From contig NC_092572.1 in the NCBI RefSeq assembly GCF_037975245.1, positions 15,568,269-15,632,268 of the forward strand: a DNA stretch of 64,000 nt. Reading direction: 5' to 3'. A model generated the notes under the pieces. That model did not search any database. It saw only the letters and a list, made by a program, of their open reading frames with translations, and was not told the origin of the DNA. The translations under genes and the position numbers were made by a program. This DNA is from Apostichopus japonicus (lineage: Eukaryota; Echinodermata; Holothuroidea; Aspidochirotida; Stichopodidae). This document shows, one piece after another, positions 31,993-43,400 of the stretch (position 1 is the stretch's first letter; every line of letters starts with the position of its first letter).

Positions 31993-34124
31993 TGTACGAG
32001 CTGATGATCGAGACTCTCTTTTGCATCCCTGGTTCGAACCCCGGGTGATGACGTCTTTTGCCGATCTTTTGCAGCAAGTGCCTGCACGGGGAGCTGTAAG
32101 TATTAGTTAATCCGCCTAATATCTCAGTCCATACAGTGGCGGGATGGCTCGGCGCACTGTACGAGCTGATGATCGAGACTCTCTTTTGCATCCCTGGTTC
32201 GAACCCCGGGTGATGACGTCTTTTGCCGATCTTTTGCAGCAAGTGTCTGCACGGGGAGCTGTAAGTATTAGTTAATCCACCTAATATCTCAGTCCATACA
32301 GTGGCGCGATGACTCGGCGCACTGTACGAGCTGATGATCGAGACTCTCTTTTGCATCCCTGGTTCGAACCCCGGGTGATGACGTCTTTTGCCGATCTTTT
32401 GCAGCAAGTGCCTGCACGGGGAGCTGTAAGTATTAGTTAATCCGCCTAATATCTCAGTCCATACAGTGGCGCGATGACTCGGCGCACTGTACGAGCTGAT
32501 GATCGAGACTCTCTTTTGCATCCCTGGTTCGAACCCCGGGTGATGACGTCTTTTGCCGATCTTTTGCAGCAAGTGCCTGCACGGGGAGCTGTAAGTATTA
32601 GTTAATCCACCTAATATCTCAGTCCATACAGTGGCGGGAAGGCTCGGCGCACTGTACGAGCTGATGATCGAGACTCTCTTTTGCATCCCTGGTTCGAACC
32701 CCGGGTGATGACGTCTTTTGCCGATCTTTTACAGCAAGTGCCTGCACGGGGAGCTGTAAGTATTAGTTAATCCACCTAATATCTCAGTCCATACAGTGGC
32801 GGGATGGCTCGGCGCACTGTACGAGCTGATGATCGAGACTCTCTTTTGCATCGCTGGTTCGAACCCCGGGTGATGACGTCTTTTGCCGATCTTTTACAGC
32901 AAGTGCCTGCACGGGGAGCTGTAAGTTTTAGTTAATCCACCTAATATCTCAGTCCATACAGTGGCGGGATGGCTCGGCGCACTGTACGAGCTGATGATCG
33001 AGACTCTCTTTTGCATCGCTGGTTCGAACCCCGGGTGATGACGTCTTTTGCCGATCTTTTACAGCAAGTGCATGCACGGGGAGCTGTAAGTTTTAGTTAA
33101 TCCACCTAATATCTCAGTCCATACAGTGGCGGGATGGCTCGGCGCACTGTACGAGCTGATGATCGAGACTCTCTTTTGCATCGCTGGTTCGAACCCCGGG
33201 TGATGACGTCTTTTGCCGATCTTTTACAGCAAGTGCCTGCACGGGGAGCTGTAAGTATTCGTTAATCCGCCTAATATCTCAGTCCATACAGTGGCGCGAT
33301 GGCTCGGCGCACTGTACGAGCTGATGATCGAGACTCTCTTTTGCATCCCTGGTTCGAACCCCGGGTGATGACGTCTTTTGCCGATCTTTTACAGCAAGTG
33401 CCTGCACGGGGAGCTGTAAGTATTCGTTAATCCGCCTAATATCTCAGTCCATACAGTGGCGCGATGGCTCGGCGCACTGTACGAGCTGATGATCGAGACT
33501 CTCTTTTGCATCCGTGGTTCGAACCCCGGGTGATGACGTCTTTTGCCGATCTTTTACAGCAAGTGCCTGCACGGGGAGCTGTAAGTATTAGTTAATCCGC
33601 CTAATATCTCAGTCCATACAGTGGCGCGATGGCTCGGCGCACTGTACGAGCTGATGATCGAGACTCTCTTTTGCATCCGTGGTTCGAACCCCGGGTGATG
33701 ACGTCTTTTGCCGATCTTTTACAGCAAGTGCCTGCACGGGGAGCTGTAAGTATTAGTTAATCCGCCTAATATCTCAGTCCATACAGTGGCGCGATGGCTC
33801 GGCGCACTGTACGAGCTGATGATCGAGACTCTCTTTTGCATCCCTGGTTCGAACCCCGGGTGATGACGTCTTTTGCCGATCTTTTACAGCAAGTGCCTGC
33901 ACGGGGAGCTGTAAGTATTAGTTAATCCGCCTAATATCTCAGTCCATACAGTGGCGCGATGGCTCGGCGCACTGTACGAGCTGATGATCGAGACTCTCTT
34001 TTGCATCCCTGGTTCGAACCCCGGGTGATGACGTCTTTTGCCGATCTTTTACAGCAAGTGCCTGCACGGGGAGCTGTAAGTATTAGTTAATCCGCCTAAT
34101 ATCTCAGTCCATACAGTGGCGCGA

Positions 34125-34135
34125 TGGCTCGGCGC
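34125..34135 (+). promoter_or_regulatory. A-box-like element (example monomer)
   Basis: TGGCTCGGCGC against the Pol III A-box pattern TRGCNNAGYNGG: the TGGC core and the following G and Y positions match, but the usual A is G and the GG end is weak. It lies 40 bp upstream of the B-box, within the normal spacing. Confidence 0.4.
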
Positions 34136-34175
34136 ACTGTACGAGCTGATGATCGAGACTCTCTTTTGCATCCCT

Positions 34176-34186
34176 GGTTCGAACCC
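34176..34186 (+). promoter_or_regulatory. B-box (example monomer)
   Basis: GGTTCGAACCC matches the Pol III B-box consensus GGTTCGANNCC at every position. Its first ten bases are a perfect palindrome, so most of a B-box is also present on the other strand. The few monomers with a changed core include those near 22465, 31537, 31702, 35496, 46552 and 54761. Confidence 0.65.
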
Positions 34187-34200
34187 CGGGTGATGACGTC

Positions 34201-34215
34201 TTTTGCCGATCTTTT
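34201..34215 (+). terminator. Twin T4 tracts, possible Pol III terminators (example)
   Basis: TTTT at 34201-34204 and again at 34212-34215, 15 and 26 nt past the B-box. T4 can stop Pol III, although longer runs work better. The 154-bp variants keep only one of the two tracts. Confidence 0.35.
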
Positions 34216-37200
34216 ACAGCAAGTGCCTGCACGGGGAGCTGTAAGTATTAGTTAATCCGCCTAATATCTCAGTCCATACAGTGGCGCGATGGCTCGGCGC
34301 ACTGTACGAGCTGATGATCGAGACTCTCTTTTGCATCCCTGGTTCGAACCCCGGGTGATGACGTCTTTTGCCGATCTTTTACAGCAAGTGCCTGCACGGG
34401 GAGCTGTAAGTATTAGTTAATCCGCCTAATATCTCAGTCCATACAGTGGCGCGATGGCTCGGCGCACTGTACGAGCTGATGATCGAGACTCTCTTTTGCA
34501 TCCCTGGTTCGAACCCCGGGTGATGACGTCTTTTGCCGATCTTTTACAGCAAGTGCCTGCACGGGGAGCTGTAAGTATTAGTTAATCCGCCTAATATCTC
34601 AGTCCATACAGTGGCGCGATGACTCGGCGCACTGTACGAGCTGATGATCGAGACTCTCTTTTGCATCCCTGGTTCGAACCCCGGGTGATGACGTCTTTTG
34701 CCGATCTTTTACAGCAAGTGCCTGCACGGGGAGCTGTAAGTATTAGTTAATCCGCCTAATATCTCAGTCAATCCAGTGGCGGGATGGCTCGGCGCACTGT
34801 ACGAGCTGATGATCGAGACTCTCTTTTGCATCCCTGGTTCGAACCCCGGGTGATGACGTCTTTTGCCGATCTTTTACAGCAAGTGCCTGCACGGGGAGCT
34901 GTAAGTTTTAGTTAATCCGCCTAATATCTCAGTCCATACAGTGGCGGGATGGCTCGGCGCACTGTACGAGCTGATGATCGAGACTCTCTTTTGCATCCCT
35001 GGTTCGAACCCCGGGTGATGACGTCTTTTGCCGATCTTTTACAGCAAGTGCCTGCACGGGGAGCTGTAAGTATTAGTTAATCCACCTAATATCTCAGTCC
35101 ATACAGTGGCGGGATGGCTCGGCGCACTGTACGAGCTGATGATCGAGACTCTCTTTTGCATCCCTGGTTCGAACCCCGGGTGATGACGTCTTTTGCCGAT
35201 CTTTTACAGCAAGTGCCTGCACGGGGAGCTGTAAGTATTAGTTAATCCACCTAATATCTCAGTCCATACAGTGGCGGGATGGCTCGGCGCACTGTACGAG
35301 CTGATGATCGAGACTCTCTTTTGCATCCCTGGTTCGAACCCCGGGTGATGACGTCTTTTGCCGATCTTTTACAGCAAGTGCCTGCACGGGGAGCTGTAAG
35401 TATTAGTTAATCCACCTAATATCTCAGTTCATACAGTGGCGGGATGGCTCGGCGCACTGTACGAGCTGATGATCGAGACTCTCTTTTGCATCCCTGTTTC
35501 GAACCCCGGGTGATGACGTCTTTTGCCGATCTTTTACAGCAAGTGCCTGCACGGGGAGCTGTAAGTATTAGTTAATCCGCCTAATATCTCAGTCCATACA
35601 GTGGCGGGATGGCTCGGCGCACTGTACGAGCTGATGATCGAGACTCTCTTTTGCATCCCTGGTTCGAACCCCGGGTGATGACGTCTTTTGCCGATCTTTT
35701 ACAGCAAGTGCCTGCACGGGGAGCTGTAAGTATTAGTTAATCCGCCTAATATCTCAGTCCATACAGTGGCGGGATGGCTCGGCGCACTGTACGAGCTGAT
35801 GATCGAGACTCTCTTTTGCATCCGTGGTTCGAACCCCGGGTGATGACGTCTTTTGCCGATCTTTTACAGCAAGTGCCTACACGGGGAGCTGTAAGTATTA
35901 GTTAATCCGCCTGATATCTCAGTCCATACAGTGGCGGGATGGCTCGGCGCACTGTACGAGCTGATGATCGAGACTCTCTTTTGCATCCGTGGTTCGAACC
36001 CCGGGTGATGACGTCTTTTGCCGATCTTTTACAGCAAGTGCCTACACGGGGAGCTGTAAGTATTAGTTAATCCGCCTAATATCTCAGTCCATACAGTGGC
36101 GGGATGGCTCGGCGCACTGTACGAGCTGATGATCGAGACTCTCTTTTGCATCCCTGGTTCGAACCCCGGGTGATGACGTCTTTTGCCGATCTTTTACAGC
36201 AAGTGCCTGCACGGGGAGCTGTAAGTATTAGTTAATCCGCCTAATATCTCAGTCCATACGGTGGCGGGATGGCTCGGCGCACTGTACGAGCTGATGATCG
36301 AGACTCTCTTTTGCATCCCTGGTTCGAACCCCGGGTGATGACGTCTTTTGCCGATCTTTTACAGCAAGTGCCTGCACGGGGAGCTGTAAGTATTAGTTAA
36401 TCCGCCTAATATCTCAGTCCATACAGTGGCGGGATGGCTCGGCGCACTGTACGAGCTGATGATCGAGACTCTCTTTTGCATCCCTGGTTCGAACCCCGGG
36501 TGATGACGTCTTTTGCCGATCTTTTACAGCAAGTGCCTGCACGGGGAGCTGTAAGTATTAGTTAATCCGCCTAATATCTCAGTCCATACAGTGGCGGGAT
36601 GGCTCGGCGCACTGTACGAGCTGATGATCGAGACTCTCTTTTGCATCCCTGGTTCGAACCCCGGGTGATGACGTCTTTTGCCGATCTTTTACAGCAAGTG
36701 CCTGCACGGGGAGCTGTAAGTATTAGTTAGACCGCCTAATATCTCAGTCCATACAGTGGCGGGATGGCTCGGCGCACTGTACGAGCTGATGATCGAGACT
36801 CTCTTTTGCATCCCTGGTTCGAACCCCGGGTGATGACGTCTTTTGCCGATCTTTTACAGCAAGTGCCTGCACGGGGAGCTGTAAGTATGAGTTAATCCGC
36901 CTAATATCTCAGTCCATACAGTGGCGGGATGGCTCGGCGCACTGTACGAGCTGATGATCGAGACTCTCTTTTGCATCCCTGGTTCGAACCCCGGGTGATG
37001 ACGTCTTTTGCCGATCTTTTACAGCAAGTGCCTGCACGGGGAGCTGTAAGTATGAGTTAATCCGCCTAATATCTCAGTCCATACAGTGGCGGGATGGCTC
37101 GGCGCACTGTACGAGCTGATGATCGAGACTCTCTTTTGCATCCCTGGTTCGAACCCCGGGTGATGACGTCTTTTGCCGATCTTTTACAGCAAGTGCCTGC

Positions 37201-37439
37201 ACGGGGAGCTGTAAGTATGAGTTAATCCGCCTAATATCTCAGTCCATACAGTGGCGCGATGGCTCGGCGCACTGTACGAGCTGATGATCGAGACTCTCTT
37301 TTGCATCCCTGGTTCGAACCCCGGGTGATGACGTCTTTTGCCGATCTTTTACAGCAAGTGCCTGCACGGGGAGCTGTAAGTATGAGTTAATCCGCCTAAT
37401 ATCTCAGTCCATACAGTGGCGGGATGGCTCGGCGCACTG

Positions 37440-40400
37440 TACGAGCTGATGATCGAGACTCTCTTTTGCATCCCTGGTTCGAACCCCGGGTGATGACGTC
37501 TTTTGCCGATCTTTTACAGCAAGTGCCTGCACGGGGAGCTGTAAGTATTAGTTAATCCGCCTAATATCTCAGTCCATACAGTGGCGGGATGGCTCGGCGC
37601 ACTGTACGAGCTGATGATCGAGACTCTCTTTTGCATCCCTGGTTCGAACCCCGGGTGATGACGTCTTTTGCCGATCTTTTACAGCAAGTGCCTGCACGGG
37701 GAGCTGTAAGTATTAGTTAATCCGCCTAATATCTCAGTCCATACAGTGGCGGGATGGCTCGGCGCACTGTACGAGCTGATGATCGAGACTCTCTTTTGCA
37801 TCCCTGGTTCGAACCCCGGGTGATGACGTCTTTTGCCGATCTTTTACAGCAAGTGCCTGCACGGGGAGCTGTAAGTATTAGTTAATCCGCCTAATATCTC
37901 AGTCCATACAGTGGCGGGATGGCTCGGCGCACTGTACGAGCTGATGATCGAGACTCTCTTTTGCATCCCTGGTTCGAACCCCGGGTGATGACGTCTTTTG
38001 CCGATCTTTTACAGCAAGTGCCTGCACGGGGAGCTGTAAGTATTAGTTAATCCGCCTAATATCTCAGTCCATACAGTGGCGGGATGGCTCGGCGCACTGT
38101 ACGAGCTGATGATCGAGACTCTCTTTTGCATCCCTGGTTCGAACCCCGGGTGATGACGTCTTTTGCCGATCTTTTACAGCAAGTGCCTGCACGGGGAGCT
38201 GTAAGTATTAGTTAATCCGCCTAATATCTCAGTCCATACAGTGGCGGGATGGCTCGGCGCACTGTACGAGCTGATGATCGAGACTCTCTTTTGCATCCCT
38301 GGTTCGAACCCCGGGTGATGACGTCTTTTGCCGATCTTTTACAGCAAGTGCCTGCACGGGGAGCTGTAAGTATTAGTTAATCCGCCTAATATCTCAGTCC
38401 ATACAGTGGCGGGATGGCTCGGCGCACTGTACGAGCTGATGATCGAGACTCTCTTTTGCATCCGTGGTTCGAACCCCGGGTGATGACGTCTTTTGCCGAT
38501 CTTTTACAGCAAGTGCCTGCACGGGGAGCTGTAAGTATTAGTTAATCCGCCTAATATCTCAGTCCATACAGTGGCGGGATGGCTCGGCGCACTGTACGAG
38601 CTGATGATCGAGACTCTCTTTTGCATCCCTGGTTCGAACCCCGGGTGATGACGTCTTTTGCCGATCTTTTACAGCAAGTGCCTGCACGGGGAGCTGTAAG
38701 TATTAGTTAATCCGCCTAATATCTCAGTCCATACAGTGGCGGGATGGCTCGGCGCACTGTACGAGCTGATGATCGAGACTCTCTTTTGCATCCCTGGTTC
38801 GAACCCCGGGTGATGACGTCTTTTGCCGATCTTTTACAGCAAGTGCCTGCACGGGGAGCTGTAAGTATTAGTTAATCCGCCTAATATCTCAGTCCATACA
38901 GTGGCGGGATGGCTCGGCGCACTGTACGAGCTGATGATCGAGACTCTCTTTTGCATCCCTGGTTCGAACCCCGGGTGATGACGTCTTTTGCCGATCTTTT
39001 ACAGCAAGTGCCTGCACGGGGAGCTGTAAGTATTAGTTAATCCGCCTAATATCTCAGTCCATACAGTGGCGGGATGGCTCGGCGCACTGTACGAGCTGAT
39101 GATCGAGACTCTCTTTTGCATCCCTGGTTCGAACCCCGGGTGATGACGTCTTTTGCCGATCTTTTACAGCAAGTGCCTGCACGGGGAGCTGTAAGTATTA
39201 GTTAATCCGCCTAATATCTCAGTCCATACAGTGGCGGGATGGCTCGGCGCACTGTACGAGCTGATGATCGAGACTCTCTTTTGCATCCCTGGTTCGAACC
39301 CCGGGTGATGACGTCTTTTGCCGATCTTTTACAGCAAGTGCCTGCACGGGGAGCTGTAAGTATTAGTTAATCCGCCTAATATCTCAGTCCATACAGTGGC
39401 GGGATGGCTCGGCGCACTGTACGAGCTGATGATCGAGACTCTCTTTTGCATCCCTGGTTCGAACCCCGGGTGATGACGTCTTTTGCCGATCTTTTACAGC
39501 AAGTGCCTGCACGGGGAGCTGTAAGTATTAGTTAATCCGCCTAATATCTCAGTCCATACAGTGGCGGGATGGCTCGGCGCACTGTACGAGCTGATGATCG
39601 AGACTCTCTTTTGCATCCCTGGTTCGAACCCCGGGTGATGACGTCTTTTGCCGATCTTTTACAGCAAGTGCCTGCACGGGGAGCTGTAAGTATTAGTTAA
39701 TCCGCCTAATATCTCAGTCCATACAGTGGCGGGATGGCTCGGCGCACTGTACGAGCTGATGATCGAGACTCTCTTTTGCATCCCTGGTTCGAACCCCGGG
39801 TGATGACGTCTTTTGCCGATCTTTTACAGCAAGTGCCTGCACGGGGAGCTGTAAGTATTAGTTAATCCGCCTAATATCTCAGTCCATACAGTGGCGGGAT
39901 GGCTCGGCGCACTGTACGAGCTGATGATCGAGACTCTCTTTTGCATCCCTGGTTCGAACCCCGGGTGATGACGTCTTTTGCCGATCTTTTACAGCAAGTG
40001 CCTGCACGGGGAGCTGTAAGTATTAGTTAATCCGCCTAATATCTCAGTCCATACAGTGGCGGGATGGCTCGGCGCACTGTACGAGCTGATGATCGAGACT
40101 CTCTTTTGCATCCCTGGTTCGAACCCCGGGTGATGACGTCTTTTGCCGATCTTTTACAGCAAGTGCCTGCACGGGGAGCTGTAAGTATTAGTTAATCCGC
40201 CTAATATCTCAGTCCATACAGTGGCGGGATGGCTCGGCGCACTGTACGAGCTGATGATCGAGACTCTCTTTTGCATCCCTGGTTCGAACCCCGGGTGATG
40301 ACGTCTTTTGCCGATCTTTTACAGCAAGTGCCTGCACGGGGAGCTGTAAGTATTAGTTAATCCGCCTAATATCTCAGTCCATACAGTGGCGGGATGGCTC

Positions 40401-43400
40401 GGCGCACTGTACGAGCTGATGATCGAGACTCTCTTTTGCATCCCTGGTTCGAACCCCGGGTGATGACGTCTTTTGCCGATCTTTTACAGCAAGTGCCTGC
40501 ACGGGGAGCTGTAAGTATTAGTTAATCCACCTAATATCTCAGTCCATACAGTGGCGGGATGGCTCGGCGCACTGTACGAGCTGATGATCGAGACTCTCTT
40601 TTGCATCCCTGGTTCGAACCCCGGGTGATGACGTCTTTTGCCGATCTTTTACAGCAAGTGCCTGCACGGGGAGCTGTAAGTATTAGTTAATCCGCCTAAT
40701 ATCTCAGTCCATACAGTGGCGGGATGGCTCGGCGCACTGTACGAGCTGATGATCGAGACTCTCTTTTGCATCCCTGGTTCGAACCCCGGGTGATGACGTC
40801 TTTTGCCGATCTTTTACAGCAAGTGCCTGCACGGGGAGCTGTAAGTATTAGTTAATCCGCCTAATATCTCAGTCCATACAGTGGCGGGATGGCTCGGCGC
40901 ACTGTACGAGCTGATGATCGAGACTCTCTTTTGCATCCCTGGTTCGAACCCCGGGTGATGACGTCTTTTGCCGATCTTTTACAGCAAGTGCCTGCACGGG
41001 GAGCTGTAAGTATTAGTTAATCCGCCTAATATCTCAGTCCATACAGTGGCGGGATGGCTCGGCGCACTGTACGAGCTGATGATCGAGACTCTCTTTTGCA
41101 TCCCTGGTTCGAACCCCGGGTGATGACGTCTTTTGCCGATCTTTTACAGCAAGTGCCTGCACGGGGAGCTGTAAGTATTAGTTAATCCGCCTAATATCTC
41201 AGTCCATACAGTGGCGGGATGGCTCGGCGCACTGTACGAGCTGATGATCGAGACTCTCTTTTGCATCCCTGGTTCGAACCCCGGGTGATGACGTCTTTTG
41301 CCGATCTTTTACAGCAAGTGCCTGCACGGGGAGCTGTAAGTATTAGTTAATCCGCCTAATATCTCAGTCCATACAGTGGCGGGATGGCTCGGCGCACTGT
41401 ACGAGCTGATGATCGAGACTCTCTTTTGCATCCCTGGTTCGAACCCCGGGTGATGACGTCTTTTGCCGATCTTTTACAGCAAGTGCCTGCACGGGGAGCT
41501 GTAAGTATTAGTTAATCCGCCTAATATCTCAGTCCATACAGTGGCGGGATGGCTCGGCGCACTGTACGAGCTGATGATCGAGACTCTCTTTTGCATCCCT
41601 GGTTCGAACCCCGGGTGATGACGTCTTTTGCCGATCTTTTACAGCAAGTGCCTGCACGGGGAGCTGTAAGTATTAGTTAATCCGCCTAATATCTCAGTCC
41701 ATACAGTGGCGGGATGGCTCGGCGCACTGTACGAGCTGATGATCGAGACTCTCTTTTGCATCCCTGGTTCGAACCCCGGGTGATGACGTCTTTTGCCGAT
41801 CTTTTACAGCAAGTGCCTGCACGGGGAGCTGTAAGTATTAGTTAATCCGCCTAATATCTCAGTCCATACAGTGGCGGGATGGCTCGGCGCACTGTACGAG
41901 CTGATGATCGAGACTCTCTTTTGCATCCCTGGTTCGAACCCCGGGTGATGACGTCTTTTGCCGATCTTTTACAGCAAGTGCCTGCACGGGGAGCTGTAAG
42001 TATTAGTTAATCCGCCTAATATCTCAGTCCATACAGTGGCGGGATGGCTCGGCGCACTGTACGAGCTGATGATCGAGACTCTCTTTTGCATCCCTGGTTC
42101 GAACCCCGGGTGATGACGTCTTTTGCCGATCTTTTACAGCAAGTGCCTGCACGGGGAGCTGTAAGTATTAGTTAATCCGCCTAATATCTCAGTCCATACA
42201 GTGGCGGGATGGCTCGGCGCACTGTACGAGCTGATGATCGAGACTCTCTTTTGCATCCCTGGTTCGAACCCCGGGTGATGACGTCTTTTGCCGATCTTTT
42301 ACAGCAAGTGCCTGCACGGGGAGCTGTAAGTATTAGTTAATCCGCCTAATATCTCAGTCCATACAGTGGCGGGATGGCTCGGCGCACTGTACGAGCTGAT
42401 GATCGAGACTCTCTTTTGCATCCGTGGTTCGAACCCCGGGTGATGACGTCTTTTGCCGATCTTTTACAGCAAGTGCCTGCACGGGGAGCTGTAAGTATTA
42501 GTTAATCCGCCTAATATCTCAGTCAATACAGTGGCGCGATGGCTCGGCGCACTGTACGAGCTGATGATCGAGACTCTCTTTTGCATCCGTGGTTCGAACC
42601 CCGGGTGATGACGTCTTTTGCCGATCTTTTACAGCAAGTGCCTGCACGGGGAGCTGTAAGTATTAGTTAATCCGCCTAATATCTCAGTCCATACAGTGGC
42701 GGGATGGCTCGGCGCACTGTACGAGCTGATGATCGAGACTCTCTTTTGCATCCGTGGTTCGAACCCCGGGTGATGACGTCTTTTGCCGATCTTTTACAGC
42801 AAGTGCCTGCACGGGGAGCTGTAAGTATTAGTTAATCCGCCTAATATCTCAGTCCATACAGTGGCGGGATGGCTCGGCGCACTGTACGAGCTGATGATCG
42901 AGACTCTCTTTTGCATCCGTGGTTCGAACCCCGGGTGATGACGTCTTTTGCCGATCTTTTACAGCAAGTGCCTGCACGGGGAGCTGTAAGTATTAGTTAA
43001 TCCGCCTAATATCTCAGTCCATACAGTGGCGGGATGGCTCGGCGCACTGTACGAGCTGATGATCGAGACTCTCTTTTGCATCCGTGGTTCGAACCCCGGG
43101 TGATGACGTCTTTTGCCGATCTTTTACAGCAAGTGCCTGCACGGGGAGCTGTAAGTATTAGTTAATCCGCCTAATATCTCAGTCAATACAGTGGCGCGAT
43201 GGCTCGGCGCACTGTACGAGCTGATGATCGAGACTCTCTTTTGCATCCGTGGTTCGAACCCCGGGTGATGACGTCTTTTGCCGATCTTTTACAGCAAGTG
43301 CCTGCACGGGGAGCTGTAAGTATTAGTTAATCCGCCTAATATCTCAGTCCATACAGTGGCGGGATGGCTCGGCGCACTGTACGAGCTGATGATCGAGACT

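Larger units (their letters stand above)
34117..34204 (+). ncRNA. Representative tRNA-like Pol III unit (one of about 320)
   Basis: Given as one example; every monomer carries the same unit. The region has the order of a tRNA gene: A-box-like TGGCTCGGCGC (34125-34135), a D-stem GCTC with GAGC closing a 12-nt loop, and a T-arm whose 7-nt loop is TTCGAAC with a stem of 4 pairs and one T-C mismatch. After the T-arm, T4 follows at 34201-34204. I could not fold a canonical anticodon arm, and the two ends do not pair as an acceptor stem. It is therefore better called tRNA-derived or SINE-head-like than a tRNA gene. A T4 tract between the A- and B-boxes (CTCTTTTGC) could terminate Pol III early and argues against efficient full-length transcription. 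Confidence 0.35.
33240..34780 (+). repeat. Array block F: GGCGCG plus CCGCC monomers
   Basis: A run of about nine monomers combining GGCGCGATGG with CCGCCTAAT; elsewhere GGCGCG is mostly linked to CCACC. Preceded by three monomers with CATCGCTGG (about 32851-33185). Confidence 0.65.

Noticed and set aside
34120-34176. GGGATG with CATCCC as a conserved stem enclosing the D-arm
   Set aside because: The common GGCGCG variant breaks it without a compensating change, and CATCGC or CATCCG variants do not pair with their own partner, so there is no covariation support.
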